Assembly: GCA_024180945.1 (NCBI GenBank)
Contig: JAKSGN010000038.1
Span: 1 to 64,000, forward strand
Direction: 5' to 3'
Length of the DNA: 64,000 nt
Origin: Macrophomina tecta
Taxonomy: Eukaryota > Ascomycota > Dothideomycetes > Botryosphaeriales > Botryosphaeriaceae
This document shows, one piece after another, positions 13,894-25,508 of the stretch. Position 1 is the stretch's first letter, and the number at the start of each line of letters is the position of its first letter. The translations under genes were made by a program, and so were the position numbers. Below the pieces are notes generated by a model. That model worked only from the letters and a program-made list of their open reading frames with translations, was not told the origin of the DNA and did not search any database.

Positions 13894-14053
13894 TAGGTAG
13901 TATAAGTATAATAGTTATAGAGTATTCGGAGATACTTAGTAGTAGTAAAAAGATTAATAACTACCTTACTAAGCTTAAGGCTATTAGATAAGCTATAGTA
14001 CTTATTAACTAGGTATAGCCGTAGAGGAGATTATAGTATAACTAATTGCTATA

Positions 14054-14494
14054 CTACTATAGCGTAGCCTCTATAGTAGAGATAAGAAGGTTAGAAGAAA
14101 AGAAAATTAGAAAGAATTAGATAGAGAGAGTTATTATATAATCTTAAATATATAACTAGCCTATCCGACCTACCTATTACCTATAAAAGCTCGGGTAATA
14201 TAGGGCTACTATTGCCTATAATAGCCACGGCGACAGACGGCTATACTAGATTATATATATTTTTATACTTATATATAAACTATACTTCTTAGATAGCTTT
14301 AACCTTTATAGTTAACTTTAATAATAGAATTTAGACTCTATTAGTAATATAGTCTTTATACGTAGTACTTAGTCTTATTACGTATTTAACTTACTCTTAT
14401 CCTCTTCTTATATCTACTTAAGAAAAACCCCCTTAATAGATTTTCTCTCTCTTTAGTATTTAGATCTTTAGAGGTAGAGGCCCACTTATTATAT
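14054..14494. other. Insertion of about 440 bp found only in the left palindrome arm
   Basis: Comparing the two arms, the right arm runs straight from the equivalent of 14053 to 14495. The extra DNA begins with a small hairpin (CTACTATAG ... CTATAGTAG). It has no recognisable coding sequence and no second copy that I noticed. A clean target duplication could not be read because the junctions are TA-rich. Confidence 0.45.
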
Positions 14495-15529
14495 ATATAG
14501 ATAAAATATATTATCTACTATAATAATAAGTCTACGCTATAGTCTCTACTACGACCGAGATAGAAAAGTAGCTAAGTAGTATTAAAGTATATACTTAAGA
14601 CTCTTAATAAGATATAAAGAAGAAAGGTACCGGTTATTAAGCTAAGATAGATACCGGTATACGCGAGAGTACTAGAAAATAAGTGAGCGAATAATCTAGT
14701 ACTATAGACTACTAAGCCTAATAAAGCTATCCCGGATAGTGGTGTAAGATTAAAGTTAGTTATACTTATAAATATTAAGCGGGCTATCTCTTAAGTATAG
14801 GCTAAAAAACTTAATAGTATTAAGAAGAAATACCTTACTTATATACTTAATAGAGCGCTATTATAAAACTATACTAGAAAGCTATATAATAAGCTTAATA
14901 TAATAAAGGTAGTAGTAATTACTTAGCTAAGAACTTCGAGATTAAGATTAAATAAGTTATTCTATAAAATTAGAAGAGCGGATTTCTTATAATATATATA
15001 TAGATACGGAGAAGAAATAGCTAAATACTTTTTACTTAAGTATACTTACTAGTCTAAATAGTATATGGAGCTTTAGAGAGTAGTAAAAAAGAGATTTAAA
15101 AATATTTTATATATACTAAATAGGTAGTTAGAAACGAAGTAGCTAGATAAAATATATCTTAATAAACTAGCGAAAAGATAGAAGGCTAATATAATAACTA
15201 TTAAGATAATAGCGGTATTCGCGATTACGATAGAATGACTATAAGTAGTTATAAAGTAATAAAGCTAAGAAAGCTATTATAGAGCTTAGAGTCTAGCTAG
15301 CTACTATACCGCTATAGAGACTAGTAGTACTTAGAAAATATTTTAAAGATTAGCTAGACGTAGCTTAAGAAAACTATAACTTATATTAGTAGACTATCTC
15401 GCTTATCTATTTTATTTTATTTTTTTTTATTTCTTTTTTTTTTCTTTTCTTTTTTTTTTCTTTTTACTTTTTTATAATTTTTTTTTCTTTTCTTTTTTTT
15501 TTCTATTTTTACTCTATCTTTTTTTTTTA

Positions 15530-16317
15530 TATAACGGTGGCCTCTTCTACTAGGCTTTAAAATCGCCTAGTAGGGTTAGGTAGTAGTAAGGTTTACCTTA
15601 AAAAATAAGAGAAGGGTAAAAGATCGAAATAATAAATAGCGATTATATAATAGATTAGTATACGGTGCGCGTTAGGCTTATTATCTCTAATAAGTCTATA
15701 TTAGAATCTTAAGTTAACTATAAATATTAAAGTACTACCTAATAAGTATATTCTATATACTATAGAAAAGCTATAATAATCTAGAAATTAGAACGACTAT
15801 TAGATTAGTTATAAGATTAGATTAATCTAAGAATTAGATTAATACTAAAGCTTTTAATCTATAAGTAGATTATATAGACCTTATATAATATAGGTGCTAA
15901 AGCCTATTTTCTAGAATTTAACTTTTATATTAGTTAAGAAAGTATTATACCGCTAGACTATTATTTCTTAGATTATATAAGTTATCTAACTTTCTCCTAT
16001 CTATTTCTCTAGCTCGAAGCCGGTTTTCAGGATTTATAATTCTTTCTTAAGGATATTTCTTTCCTACAGGATTTAACCTAGTTAGTATTCCCATAGTCTT
16101 ACTATACCGCGTAGGCGTCGCTTTCGTACGGGCTTCTACTACTACTTTACCTAGATCCGTACGCGCTATCTTTCCTTAGGGCTAGTTTTTCTATACGGGC
16201 GTGCTAGTATTGTGGCTTTACTATTTCTATAGGTTTTTAGTCCTTACAGTATCTTTTTCTATGCGGACTTTCTACCCGTAGGGTTATAAAGCCCTTATTT
16301 CTCTAGGGTTTATAATA
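15530..16317 (+). repeat. Solo Gypsy LTR, RIP-degraded, in the left palindrome arm
   Basis: This 788-bp LTR begins TATAACGGTGGCCTC and ends GGGTTTATAATA, the same family as the Gypsy LTRs at 17166 and 25509. The right arm of the palindrome gives the empty site: it has CTTCTCTACTAAAA where this arm has TTTTA, the LTR, then CTCTACTAAAA. The target duplication is therefore CTCTA, the left copy having become TTTTA (15525-15529) by C-to-T changes. Confidence 0.85.
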
Positions 16318-16461
16318 CTCTACTAAAATATATGCCTAATATAGCTTTCTTATATTCTATTTTAGTAGTAAGGGCTTTATATAAATTAAGAAGTAGTATA
16401 GATAAATATTTACTTAGCGCTAGCTCTTTTCTATAGCCTATAGAGGCCGACGGGGTATATA

Positions 16462-16463
16462 AA

Positions 16464-16550
<87 letters not shown>
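16462..16550. repeat. (TAA)n run at the palindrome centre
   Basis: An uninterrupted TAA/ATA trinucleotide run of about 29 units. It joins the 3' tails of two LINE copies in opposite orientation, so each copy ends in the same repeat. Confidence 0.9.
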
Positions 16551-17165
16551 TTATATATTTCATTAGCCTCTACGGGCTATAGAAAAGAGCTAGCGCTAAG
16601 TAAACGTTTATCTATACTACTTTCTAGTTTATTTAAAGCCCTTACTACTAAAATAGAATATAAGAAAACTACGTCGAGTATATATTTTAGTAGAGAAGAA
16701 AGATAGAGTAAGAATAGAAAGAAAGAAAGAAAAAAAAGAAAAATTATAAAAAAATAAAAAAAAAGAAAAAAAAAAGAAAAGAAAAAAAGAAAAAAGAAAT
16801 AAAAAAAGAAAATAAAATAAAATAGATAAATAAGATAGTCTACTAATATAAATTATAGTTTTCTTAAACTACGTCTAGCTAATCTTTAGAATATTTTCTA
16901 AGTACTACTAGTTTCTATAGTAACGTAGTAGCTAGCTAGACTCTAGGCTCTATAATAGCTTTTCTAGCTTTATTACTCTATAACTACCCATAGTTATTCT
17001 ATTATAATCGCGAATACTACTATCGCCTTAATAGTTACTATATTAGCCTTCTATCTTTCTACTAGTCTATTAAGGTACGTTTTATCTAGCTACTTTATTT
17101 CTAACTATCTATCTAGTATATAAAATATTTCTAAATCTCTTTTCTATCGCTCTCTAAAGCTTCGT
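16551..17165 (-). mobile_element. Right palindrome arm, proximal part (LINE 3' end)
   Basis: This is the inverted copy of the left arm, carrying the same 3' UTR (16551-16700), a purine-rich tract (16700-16815) that mirrors the pyrimidine tract at 15410-15525, and the terminal part of the coding remnant. It is cut at 17165 by the Gypsy element and resumes at 26247. Across the cut, the left arm reads continuously. Confidence 0.8.
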
Positions 17166-17903
17166 TATAACGGCAGCCTCTTTTACTAGGCTTTAGAATT
17201 GCCTAGTAGGGTTAAGTAGCTAAAGATTTTACCTTAAAAAACAAGAGAAGGGTAAAGAATTAGAACGATAGTAGTAATTACGTAATATATTAGTACGCGA
17301 TGCGCGTTAGGCTTATTACCTCTAATAGGGTTGTATTAGAACTTTAAGTTAACTACAAAGGTTAAAGTACTATCTAATAAGTATATTTATATACCGTAGG
17401 AAAGCTATAATAATCTAGAAATTAGAACGACTATTAGATTAGTCGTGGTATTAGATTAATCTAAGAGTTAGATTAATACTAAGGCTTTCGATTTATAAGT
17501 AGGTCTAGTATTTTATACGTAACGTGGGCGCTAAAGTCCGTTTTCTAGAATTCGACTTCTAGCCTTCTTTGCCGAACGATAGCGATATTCGCCTTATTTA
17601 TTATCGCGTAACGTACTTCTTTGTCGGTTTTCTAGATTCTGCCCCCGGCCCTTACTAAGAGAGTATTATTTTTATAGGCTATAGTCCCTTATAACTTCTT
17701 TTAGTTTTTCCCGTGCGGGCTCTATTCCCTTAAGAAAATTATTCCCCTATAAAATCTAGTAGCGTTGCTTATCTTCTAACTAAGCTCCCTAAGCGCCGTT
17801 CTTCGGTAGTCTATAATTTCTTACGGGATTTCTTTCTATAAGGGTTTTTATTTCTTAGAGGATATTTACCCGTGCGGGACTATCGCCCGTGGGGTTTATA
17901 ATA
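17166..17903 (-). repeat. 3' LTR of the Gypsy element
   Basis: This 738-bp LTR is read on the plus strand as TATAACGGCAGCC ... GGGGTTTATAATA. The minus-strand reading TATTATAAACCCC is a TG..CA LTR with both ends mutated. A polypurine tract (minus strand AAGAGGGGAAA) lies just inside it. Confidence 0.9.
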
Positions 17904-18010
17904 CTATTTCCCCTCTTAAGGATCTTCGGCCCGAAGATTTATTCGTTCGTCTATATCTTAGGCTTTTTCTATTTTTTTACTTTCTTTCTTTACTTATAAG
18001 TCTTTTCACG

Positions 18011-18788
18011 ATGCCTTCTAAGCGTAAGCGCGACGAATAATAAGCGAAGCGTAAGTATCTTAGCGCGAAGGTTAATTTCTTATATATTCTCCTAGGTCTT
18101 AATATACCGATTTCCTACGCTCGGTGTCTTTTATTAGAGGAGAAGGGCGAGTCGGTAGTATATTATATCGCCCCGGGGTACTCGCGTTGCGGCGAGTGCG
18201 CTTATCGTAGTAATACTTATTATAATACTAGTAGTGCGGAGAAGAGTAACTATAAGTCTTTTTTTTTCTTATTTAGCTTATTCTAACTTTCTTTCCTTAG
18301 TTATTTATCTAGAGCGTACTATTACAAAGGTTACCGCGGATAAAGTAGAGGCTTTAGATATTATTTCTAAATTAACGTTTAAGTTACGTGCCGCTTCGTC
18401 TCGTTTAGAACGTTTCCGGAAGCAGAAGTTCCTGCTATAGCGCCGTAGTAGTTTAATATTAAATAAGAAAGCGTAGTCTATTAAGAACCTTAAAGAATTA
18501 GACTATCTAGAGGCGGCTCGCGAGGCTAGAAAGGCCGTTAACTCTAATAATACTAAGAAGGAGCGGTTATTAAAGCGTTTATATAGCGGTGCCTTAGCTA
18601 ATAACGCTATAGGGTCGTTCTAGTCTATTAGGTCTCCTAGTGTTAGTTCAGGTTTTATACCTCCCGAGGGTTTTAGTCTAGTTAATTAGGCGCGGTTGTC
18701 TTTATTTTCTAATTTTAATTTCGGGTCCTTCGTGTATAACGAGTCGGCGGTGTTGGTCGATCTAGGTTTCGGCGATAGAACTTATTAA
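18011..18788 (+). pseudogene. Antisense accessory ORF inside the Gypsy element
   Basis: This is a plus-strand coding remnant between the end of pol and the 3' LTR of a minus-strand Gypsy element. It starts at ATG 18011 (MPSKRKRDE, basic) and continues through a Cys-containing segment (ISYARCLLLEEKGES, then SRCGECAYRSN). It then shifts frame near the poly-T run at 18261-18269 into a helical, Lys/Arg/Ala-rich stretch (VEALDIISKLTFKLRAASSR) and reaches TAA at 18786-18788. Reading TAG as Gln, it would encode about 259 residues. Comparable hypothetical proteins with a C-rich N-terminal part and a coiled segment are, from memory, common near fungal Gypsy elements; their function is unknown to me. 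In this copy it is dead: several stops and one frameshift. Confidence 0.6.
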
Positions 18789-18799
18789 TAAGTTCTTAG

Positions 18800-21700
18800 T
18801 AGTCATAGAGTTCTAGTAATTTCTAGGTATTATCCTAGTCTCCCTTCTATTTAAGGAGGTATCTAAACTAATCGTTAATATAGCTACTATCTAGGACTTA
18901 TTCTACGTCCTAGTCTTTATTTTCGTCGGCATCTGGATATTCCGGTATGATTTCCTCTATTTAGCGTAGTGGCGTGGCGTCTTAGGGTGCCGGTTCGAGT
19001 AGGGCAATGTAAAATACTAGGTATATCCGCATAGTGTCTAGTAATTTAAGGCGGAAATTAATCTATCTAATTTATTCTTTAATTTTAAAGGGACCGACTT
19101 TTTTAAAGTCTAATTTTTTACTTAGTCGGTCGTTCTTTTTTCGTTTAAAATTTTTACTAAGGAGGTAAACTTTATCCCCCCTTTTAAGCTTTAGTATCTC
19201 CTAGTGCCGTCTGTTATAATATTTACCTATTTATAGGGCTATGAATTCGAGGTCTAGATATAGTTATACATAGAGTGCCTTTAGCTAGTCTACTTTAAGG
19301 ATTTCTTTTTAGGCTAGGGATTCGCTTAGTATTAGCTCTTTATAAGCTATAGGCTCATAACCGTAATTAGCGTAGAACGGGAATTCTTACGTAGCTAATG
19401 CTTTCGAGCTATTATACGCGAACTATACGAGCGGTAGTAGCTTAACCTAGTTATCTTACACGTAGTTAAGGTAGTAGCGTAGGTATTATTCTAGCGTCTA
19501 ATTTATTCATTCTATCTGTCTGTTTGTTTAAGGATATGCTATAGTCGAGAGCTTATACTTAGTTTTAAGCTAGCGGGTAAGAGTCTACTAGAATCGGGAT
19601 ATAAATAGCTAATTTTTATCTAATACGAGCTCTTCTAGTAACCCGTAGTTACCGAGGATTATTCTAAGGAACGTATAGGCGAGTTCTTTCGTATTTACCG
19701 TCTTAAGATATAGTAAGTAGTATACGTACTTTATTATTCTATTAACGATAACTAGGATCGAGTTATACTTAATCTTAGTAAGCGGTTCTTCTAACTTAGG
19801 TAGATCTGTAATAAAGTCTAGCGAGATAGATTGCTAAGGGCGCTTCAGTGCTGATAGTAGCTAGAGTAGTTCGTAGGGCGTATATCTCGCGGCCTTACTT
19901 CTAATATAAAGGTCGTAGTATAAGACTACCCGTTAAACGATTCTTCTTAGTTCTAGGAAGTAGTAGCTTTTTATAATTCGCTTTATCGTCTTATCTATCT
20001 CTTAATAACCGTGTGCTAGGACTTTATATATGTCCTTTACGAGTTCTTCCCGTAGTTTAACCGGAACGTAGACTAATCCTAAAAATAGGATTATACTATT
20101 TACGTTTCTAGTTACTCGGGAGTCGTTATCGAGTTCTTCGATTTCTTAAGCCATTACGTTATCTATATAGGCTTCTCGGATCTTCTACTTCTATTCGTTG
20201 CCTTCGAGGCGTATCGCTAGAGCGAATAGCCTAACCGGGATAAGCGAGTCGTTTAGTTCTTTCTTAAGCTACGTTTGTCCTAGGCTATAAATAGCTATAA
20301 TCTAGCGGCTACGGCTAGCGAATATAAAAGACCCGTCCTTCTACGTATCGAGTATTATAGGTTGTGGATCTAGCTTTTCTTTAATATAGTCGGCTTATTT
20401 ACTTAGCGTATCTACGCGAGCGTTCTTAGATCCCTTTCTATAGATAATCTTTATATTATAGAACGCTAGTTCTTTAGCCTACTAAACCTATCGTCAGTTT
20501 AATTCCTTAGTAGTAGTAAAGTGCGAGAGGTTCTTATAGTTATAGTAGACTATAACCTAGTATTTAGCGCCTTTAAGGTAGTATCTCTATTCTTTAAAAG
20601 CCGTAACTATAGCTAGGAGTTTCTTATCGTAGATATCGTAGTTCTTTTTAGCAGGTGTTATTTTTCTTAAGTAGTAGGCGATAGGGTATAGTCTACCTTC
20701 TTCATCTAGCTAACTAAGTACGGCTTCTATAGCGTAGTCTAAAGCGTCAGTTTCTACTGTAATCGGTAGATCTAGATTATAGAGCCCTAGAACTAGTGCT
20801 TCTATAAATATCCGCTTTAGTAAGTTAAACGCTCGTTATTATCTCTCTTTCTATATAAACCCGTGCTCTTTCTTAGTAATATTAGTTAGAGGTGCCGCTA
20901 TTCTAGCGTAGTTTATAATAAACTTCCGGTAAAAGTTAGTAAATCTAAGAAAGAATTATACTTCTTTAACGATTCGCGGTATCGGCTAGTCTTTAATTGC
21001 GTCTAGTTTCTTATTATCTATACCGATATACCCTAGGATAATAATAAACCCTAGGTATTTTATTCTTTATGTGTACTACTCGCTTTTTTCTAGGGCTATT
21101 TAGAGATTTCGTTCGTCTAAGGCCTTTAGAACTTTTCTTACGTGCTTAGTATATTCCTCAAGCGTTTTCGAGTATATTAGGATATTATCTAAGTAAGCTA
21201 AGGCGAATATATCTAAATACGGACGTAGGGTATCGTTAACTAAGCTCTAGAAGATAGCCGGTACGTTAGTAAGCCTAAAAGATATTATTATATACTCGTA
21301 ATATCTAAATCGCGTTCGGAACGCTATCTTCTATTCTTTATCTTTCTTAATACGGACTAGGTAGTAATCTTCTCAGAGGTCTAGTTTTATAAAGAACTTA
21401 GCGTTACGAAGCTTATTCTATAATTCGTCGATACGAGGTAATAGGTATTAGTTTTTTATCGTAATATTATTTAGCTATCTATAGTCGATATAAAGGCGGA
21501 GCTTACTATTCTTTTTAGAAACAAATAGAATAGAGTATCCTACCGGCGACTATAAGGGTCGTATATATTCTTGTTCTAGGTTTTTATCGATATATTCTCG
21601 TAGTGCTTCGGCCTCTGTCTCGGATAAGGAGTAAATAGGCTTAAAAGCAGGTTATATTCCCGGAAGTAAGAGTATCTTATAATTCTATAGCTAATACTCT

Positions 21701-22990
21701 AGTAGTTATTCTTTGCCTCTTTCTTAGAATATTCTCGGTATATTCTAGAATTCTTATAGAACTATCTCTAATTTTAGTATAGGTGCTAATTTATCCTTAG
21801 TAGGCCTTATAATTCTGCTAAGGTCTACGCTAACCTCGGCTACCGAAATGCCTTTATTATTATAGCTCTTATACCCGAGGGGACTAGTACCTACTTTATC
21901 CGGGTAGCCGTATCGTCTATTAAGCCTCTAGAAATAGTCTTCTCTAACTAGCTTTAGGCTATTCTTATTCTTATCCGTAAGGCCCCGTTATATACGAGTA
22001 AGAGTCTTCTACTCGATGTCTTTACTAGGTCTTACGTAAATTATATAGGCCTTTTCTTCTCGTCTTATTATAAGTTTTAGCGCTCGATAGCTAATAGTCT
22101 TAATATCTACGGGTACGTTATTATCCCGCTATCTTAGCTCGGAGGTTCCGCTCTAGCTCTTAGACTCTAGCGCTTTTTTCTAGCTCTATTAGCTTCTTCT
22201 TACTATTACGAGGTAGCGTCTATAGTATTTATTAGAAAACGTAATAGTCTCCGTTCTCTAGCTAATATATAGCTCGTAAGTCTTTAGCTATAATATCCCT
22301 AGAATAATATCGTGTCCGGGGATTATTATTACGTCGAGGTTAATTCGTTCTCGGTACTTACTGATGGTAAGGGATACTTCTTCTATCTCGATTCGTATTT
22401 AGCTATTTCTATATTCCGCTAGAAAGCCGTCCACCGTACTTAGCTAATAAGGATAATTCTTAGCTTACTAGGATAGTTAGTTCTTAATAATAAACTTAGA
22501 GTCGACGAATACGCCTTATACGCCGCTATTAATTATGGCCATCGCCTTTTTCCTATAGAATATAACTAGGATATATAAAAGTTAATATAGGTTTAATCTA
22601 GTAGGTATAATTCCGTCCGCTATACGTATAACCTAGTTAAGAAACCTATCTAACGGCCCCTTCTAGAGTCCCTATCTAGGGGAGCCATCTAGTTTTTTAA
22701 TATAGGTCGTCCCGTTATTTTATAACGGATATACTCGTTCTATTTATCGACTAGAATTAGGGTATCTTTCTATTACGTCTATCTACCGCATTTAATTAGT
22801 CGTCTCTAGTAGATCTACCCATTTTGGACCTAATACTAGAAGGTAGGTATATTATATTTTTTATAGAGTATCTATTATAAGGTGCCCCTATTTCTAGTTA
22901 CTATACCGTACTAGCAGAGGGTATAGGCTATATTACAAAGTTATTATAGATCTTATCGTTGTTGTGCTTCTTATACCTCGTCCTTTAGCT
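18800..22990 (-). pseudogene. Gypsy pol remnant (protease, RT, RNase H, integrase, C-terminal tail)
   Basis: On the minus strand, 21170-21230 reads [13 protein letters not shown], the degraded YLDDILIYS active site of a Ty3/Gypsy reverse transcriptase. Further on (20600-20900) lies the RNase H region, and 19200-20300 matches the integrase part in position. Near 18940-19090 the reading KKVGPFKIK, LDTMRIYLVFYIALLEPAP is the typical end of fungal Gypsy integrases (GPF-type motif followed by the HPVFHVSLLEP motif), ahead of a possible chromodomain-like tail. Stops are mostly TAG/TAA at former Gln codons. It is not functional. Confidence 0.8.
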
Positions 22991-23100
22991 AAGATGCGAG
23001 TTCGTCGGCCGTTTTAAGTAGTAATTCTTTCTAGGGATTCTAGGTATTATCTTACTATACGCGTACGTATATCTTTTCTTACTATACCTTATATTACTGC

Positions 23101-23872
23101 TGTTACGAACCCCAGAGGACAAGGGCTTTATGACCCCACGGGCGGAAGGCCCGCACGGGAAAAGGCACCGCAGGAACCCACAGGGACGGCAGAGCCGCAC
23201 CACCAGCACGCCCGCACGGGAAAACCAGCCGCAAGGGAAGACGGCGCGTACGGGCCTGGGCAAGGCAGCAATGGAAGCCCGCACGGGAGCGACGCCCACG
23301 CGGCACAGCAAGACCACGAGAACACAGACCAGGTGAACTCCCGCAGGGGAAGAACGCCCACAAGGGAGAAGTCACGAATCCCGGAAACCCGGCTTCGAGC
23401 CAAGAGGAACGGGCGAGAGAAAGTCGGACAACTTGTACGGTCCAAGGGACGATGGTCTGGCGGTAGAATACTCCCGTAACCGATGCAGAAGTCGGATTCC
23501 AGGAAACAGGCTTTAGCGCCCGAGTCACGTGGGACCCACAGGGCCCACCTGGATCAACCTGATCCAAGATCAATGATCCAACACCATTGATCCAGCTGCT
23601 TTGATCCAGCTGTATCGATCCAGATTGCTACAATTTTCCTACAGTATATAGACGCACTCATTAGATAGTACTTTGACCTTCGTGGTCAACTCAAAGTTCC
23701 AATACAACCCTATTGGAGGTAACAAGCCTGACGCGCACCGCGCACCGACATCTCACGTGATCACTACCATCGTTCCAATCCTTTACCCTTCTCTTGTCCT
23801 TCAAGGTAAACCCTTCAGCTACCTGACCCTGCTAGGCGATTCCAAAGCCTAGTGGAAGAGGCCGCCGTTACA
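23101..23872 (-). repeat. Solo Gypsy LTR, GC-rich, not RIP-degraded, ACTGC target duplication
   Basis: This intact 772-bp LTR reads TGTTACGAACCCC ... GCCGCCGTTACA and is flanked by ACTGC at 23096-23100 and 23873-23877. It lies inside the internal region of the RIP-degraded Gypsy element of its own family, between gag and pol, and has kept CpA/TpG and high GC. It is therefore younger than the RIP damage around it. Several open frames of 68-156 codons occur on both strands here, but they are by-products of GC-rich LTR sequence, not genes. Confidence 0.92.
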
Positions 23873-23959
23873 ACTGCGTCCCGAGGTTAATTATAGGGCC
23901 TGGAATTTAGGTAACTATAGGCTCTAGACTATCGGTAACGTAGCGTGTCTCTCCGTATT

Positions 23960-25440
23960 AGGTTAGATATTTAGTTATTTTTATAAGCGTGGCTTCGTTC
24001 TGCTACTACTCGTTGTCGGTCGTGCTTAACTCTAGAATACTATTATATAGTTCCCCCGTATCGCTATCGACTAGGTTCTTATTATTAGGAAAGGCTTCGA
24101 TAAGTTCTTCCTCTATTCTTAGGGTCGTATTAACGTATCGTAGCTTCTTAGAATACTAGCCTATAGCGTCCTTGTCGCTCTAGTAAGTAATATAGTTATT
24201 ATTATAGTAGGCTATCTAGCTAAGCCTCTAATACTTAGGGCTCTGGCTTTCTTCGTATTACTTATTAAATTCGGCGAAGGGGTCTTCTTACTTAGTAACT
24301 ATAGAGACTTCTTGGCTTTCCGGTTCTTACGTCGTAGCCGAGACTTATTTATCTTTTTTAAGGTAGTAGTGTGTCTTTTTCTAAGTCTTACCGTAGTAGA
24401 CGTATAGTTCTTTTTTAAACCTTTATTTTTACTCTAGAATCTATTCTTTACGTCGTTTTTTCTTATAGCCGTTATTCTTTTCCCTATAGTAGTTATCTCT
24501 TTTAGGTAGGTCGTTTCGGCGGTTAATATTATCTAGCTTTATAGCATCTCCCCCTTTCTAAGTATATCTAGGGCGTACTAGGCGCGAAGTATTAGCTTTA
24601 TAGTTTATCTTATACTTCTCGGACTAGCGCTCGAAGAGGCAGTTATTATATTTAATAGCTAGCTTAATAAGCTCGTCTAGGGTCTTAGAATCGTCTTATA
24701 TTATAAGTTAGTCTTTAACTCTTTTCTTAAGTCCTCGGTAGTAGTAGTTTATAAGGGCGCGGTCGGACTAGTTATCTAGATACGCTACGGCCTTTTAGAA
24801 TTCTATAGTATATTTCGCTACTAAGGTCTTCTAGTAAATATTTATAACGGCTCGTCGGGCCTTATTAACTTCGTCGAGGTTTTCGAAGCTCTACTTAATC
24901 TATATTATAAAGTACTTATAGCTACTAAAGACTTTTTTAGTATTCTTCTTACGTACTTCTAGTTCTTTCTCTATTCGGTCTCTAAGGTAGGGCTCGAACT
25001 ACTATACTATAATATCGCGGAGGTAGGTAGCTGCGAATATTATCTTTTTATCGTCGGTAGAGAAGTCTCTAGAGTTAAAAAAGAAGTATAGGTTAAGTTA
25101 TAAGAGAAAGGTCTAGAGCTTCTTTTAGTTACCGTAGAATAGATCTAGCTTAGCCGTCTTCGTACTTCTATTAGAAGGTTAAGTCATTATTAATACCGGA
25201 GTATAAACGGGTGCCGGGATAGGGGTTATTAAAATAGCTTAATTATAAAGTTCGCCTATTTATTAATAGAGCTAGGTATTCTCGTTAGTCTACTTCTAGA
25301 GTTACCTACGTAGTTCGCCGATCTAGCCTTGTATATCTTAAATAACCTAAAAGAGGTCGGCTATAGTTAGCTATAGAGAATCGTTATTATTTATATCGAC
25401 GTCATTTATTATATTACTTAATTAGCGTTAAGTATTAGGT
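23960..25440 (-). pseudogene. Gypsy gag remnant
   Basis: The minus-strand gag-like protein has a leading helical part (IADLF, IGELR, ENTQL around 25270-25390), then KLDLFYGN and DDKKIIFAATYL (25020-25150), typical of the capsid region of fungal Gypsy gag proteins. A Lys/Arg-rich stretch (24440-24520) follows. A former CCHC zinc knuckle is at about 24350-24410, reading YVYYGK and THYY, with Cys turned to Tyr. A Glu-rich tail follows (24060-24300). Nonsense changes are throughout; no product is expected. Confidence 0.75.
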
Positions 25441-25508
25441 AATACTATCTTATCGTTAAATATTTCTCTTCTCGGAACTACCTTCTCTTATAAAAATAGT
25501 AGTTAAAG

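Larger units (their letters stand above)
13894..16461 (+). mobile_element. Left palindrome arm: 3' half of a LINE, plus orientation
   Basis: The sequence 13894-15529 plus 16318-16461 is the reverse complement of 16551-17165 plus 26247 to about 26990. It ends in a 3' UTR (16318-16460) and a (TAA)n tail, as in fungal LINEs. A related 3' UTR with the words GAGGCCGACGGGG and (TAA)n stands at 33004-33060. The coding part, with Gln codons turned to stops, could be the C-terminal portion of ORF2 (a stretch reading LERADFLQYIYRYGEEIAK near 14960-15020 is compatible with the region after RNase H). I could not verify that. The arm contains two insertions absent from the other arm: about 440 bp at 14054-14494 and a solo LTR at 15530-16317. 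Confidence 0.65.

Noticed and set aside
16462..16550. CRISPR-like or satellite array
   Set aside because: It is a simple TAA microsatellite forming LINE tails; no spacer structure.
18234..18440. Separate 68-codon gene
   Set aside because: It is one undamaged piece of the longer antisense remnant at 18011-18788 and its start is not an independent ATG context.
22985..23573. Open frames of 105-156 codons on the minus strand, and one on the plus strand
   Set aside because: They lie inside or across the GC-rich solo LTR at 23101-23872; similar frames recur in the LTR at 32000-32742. They reflect composition, not genes.
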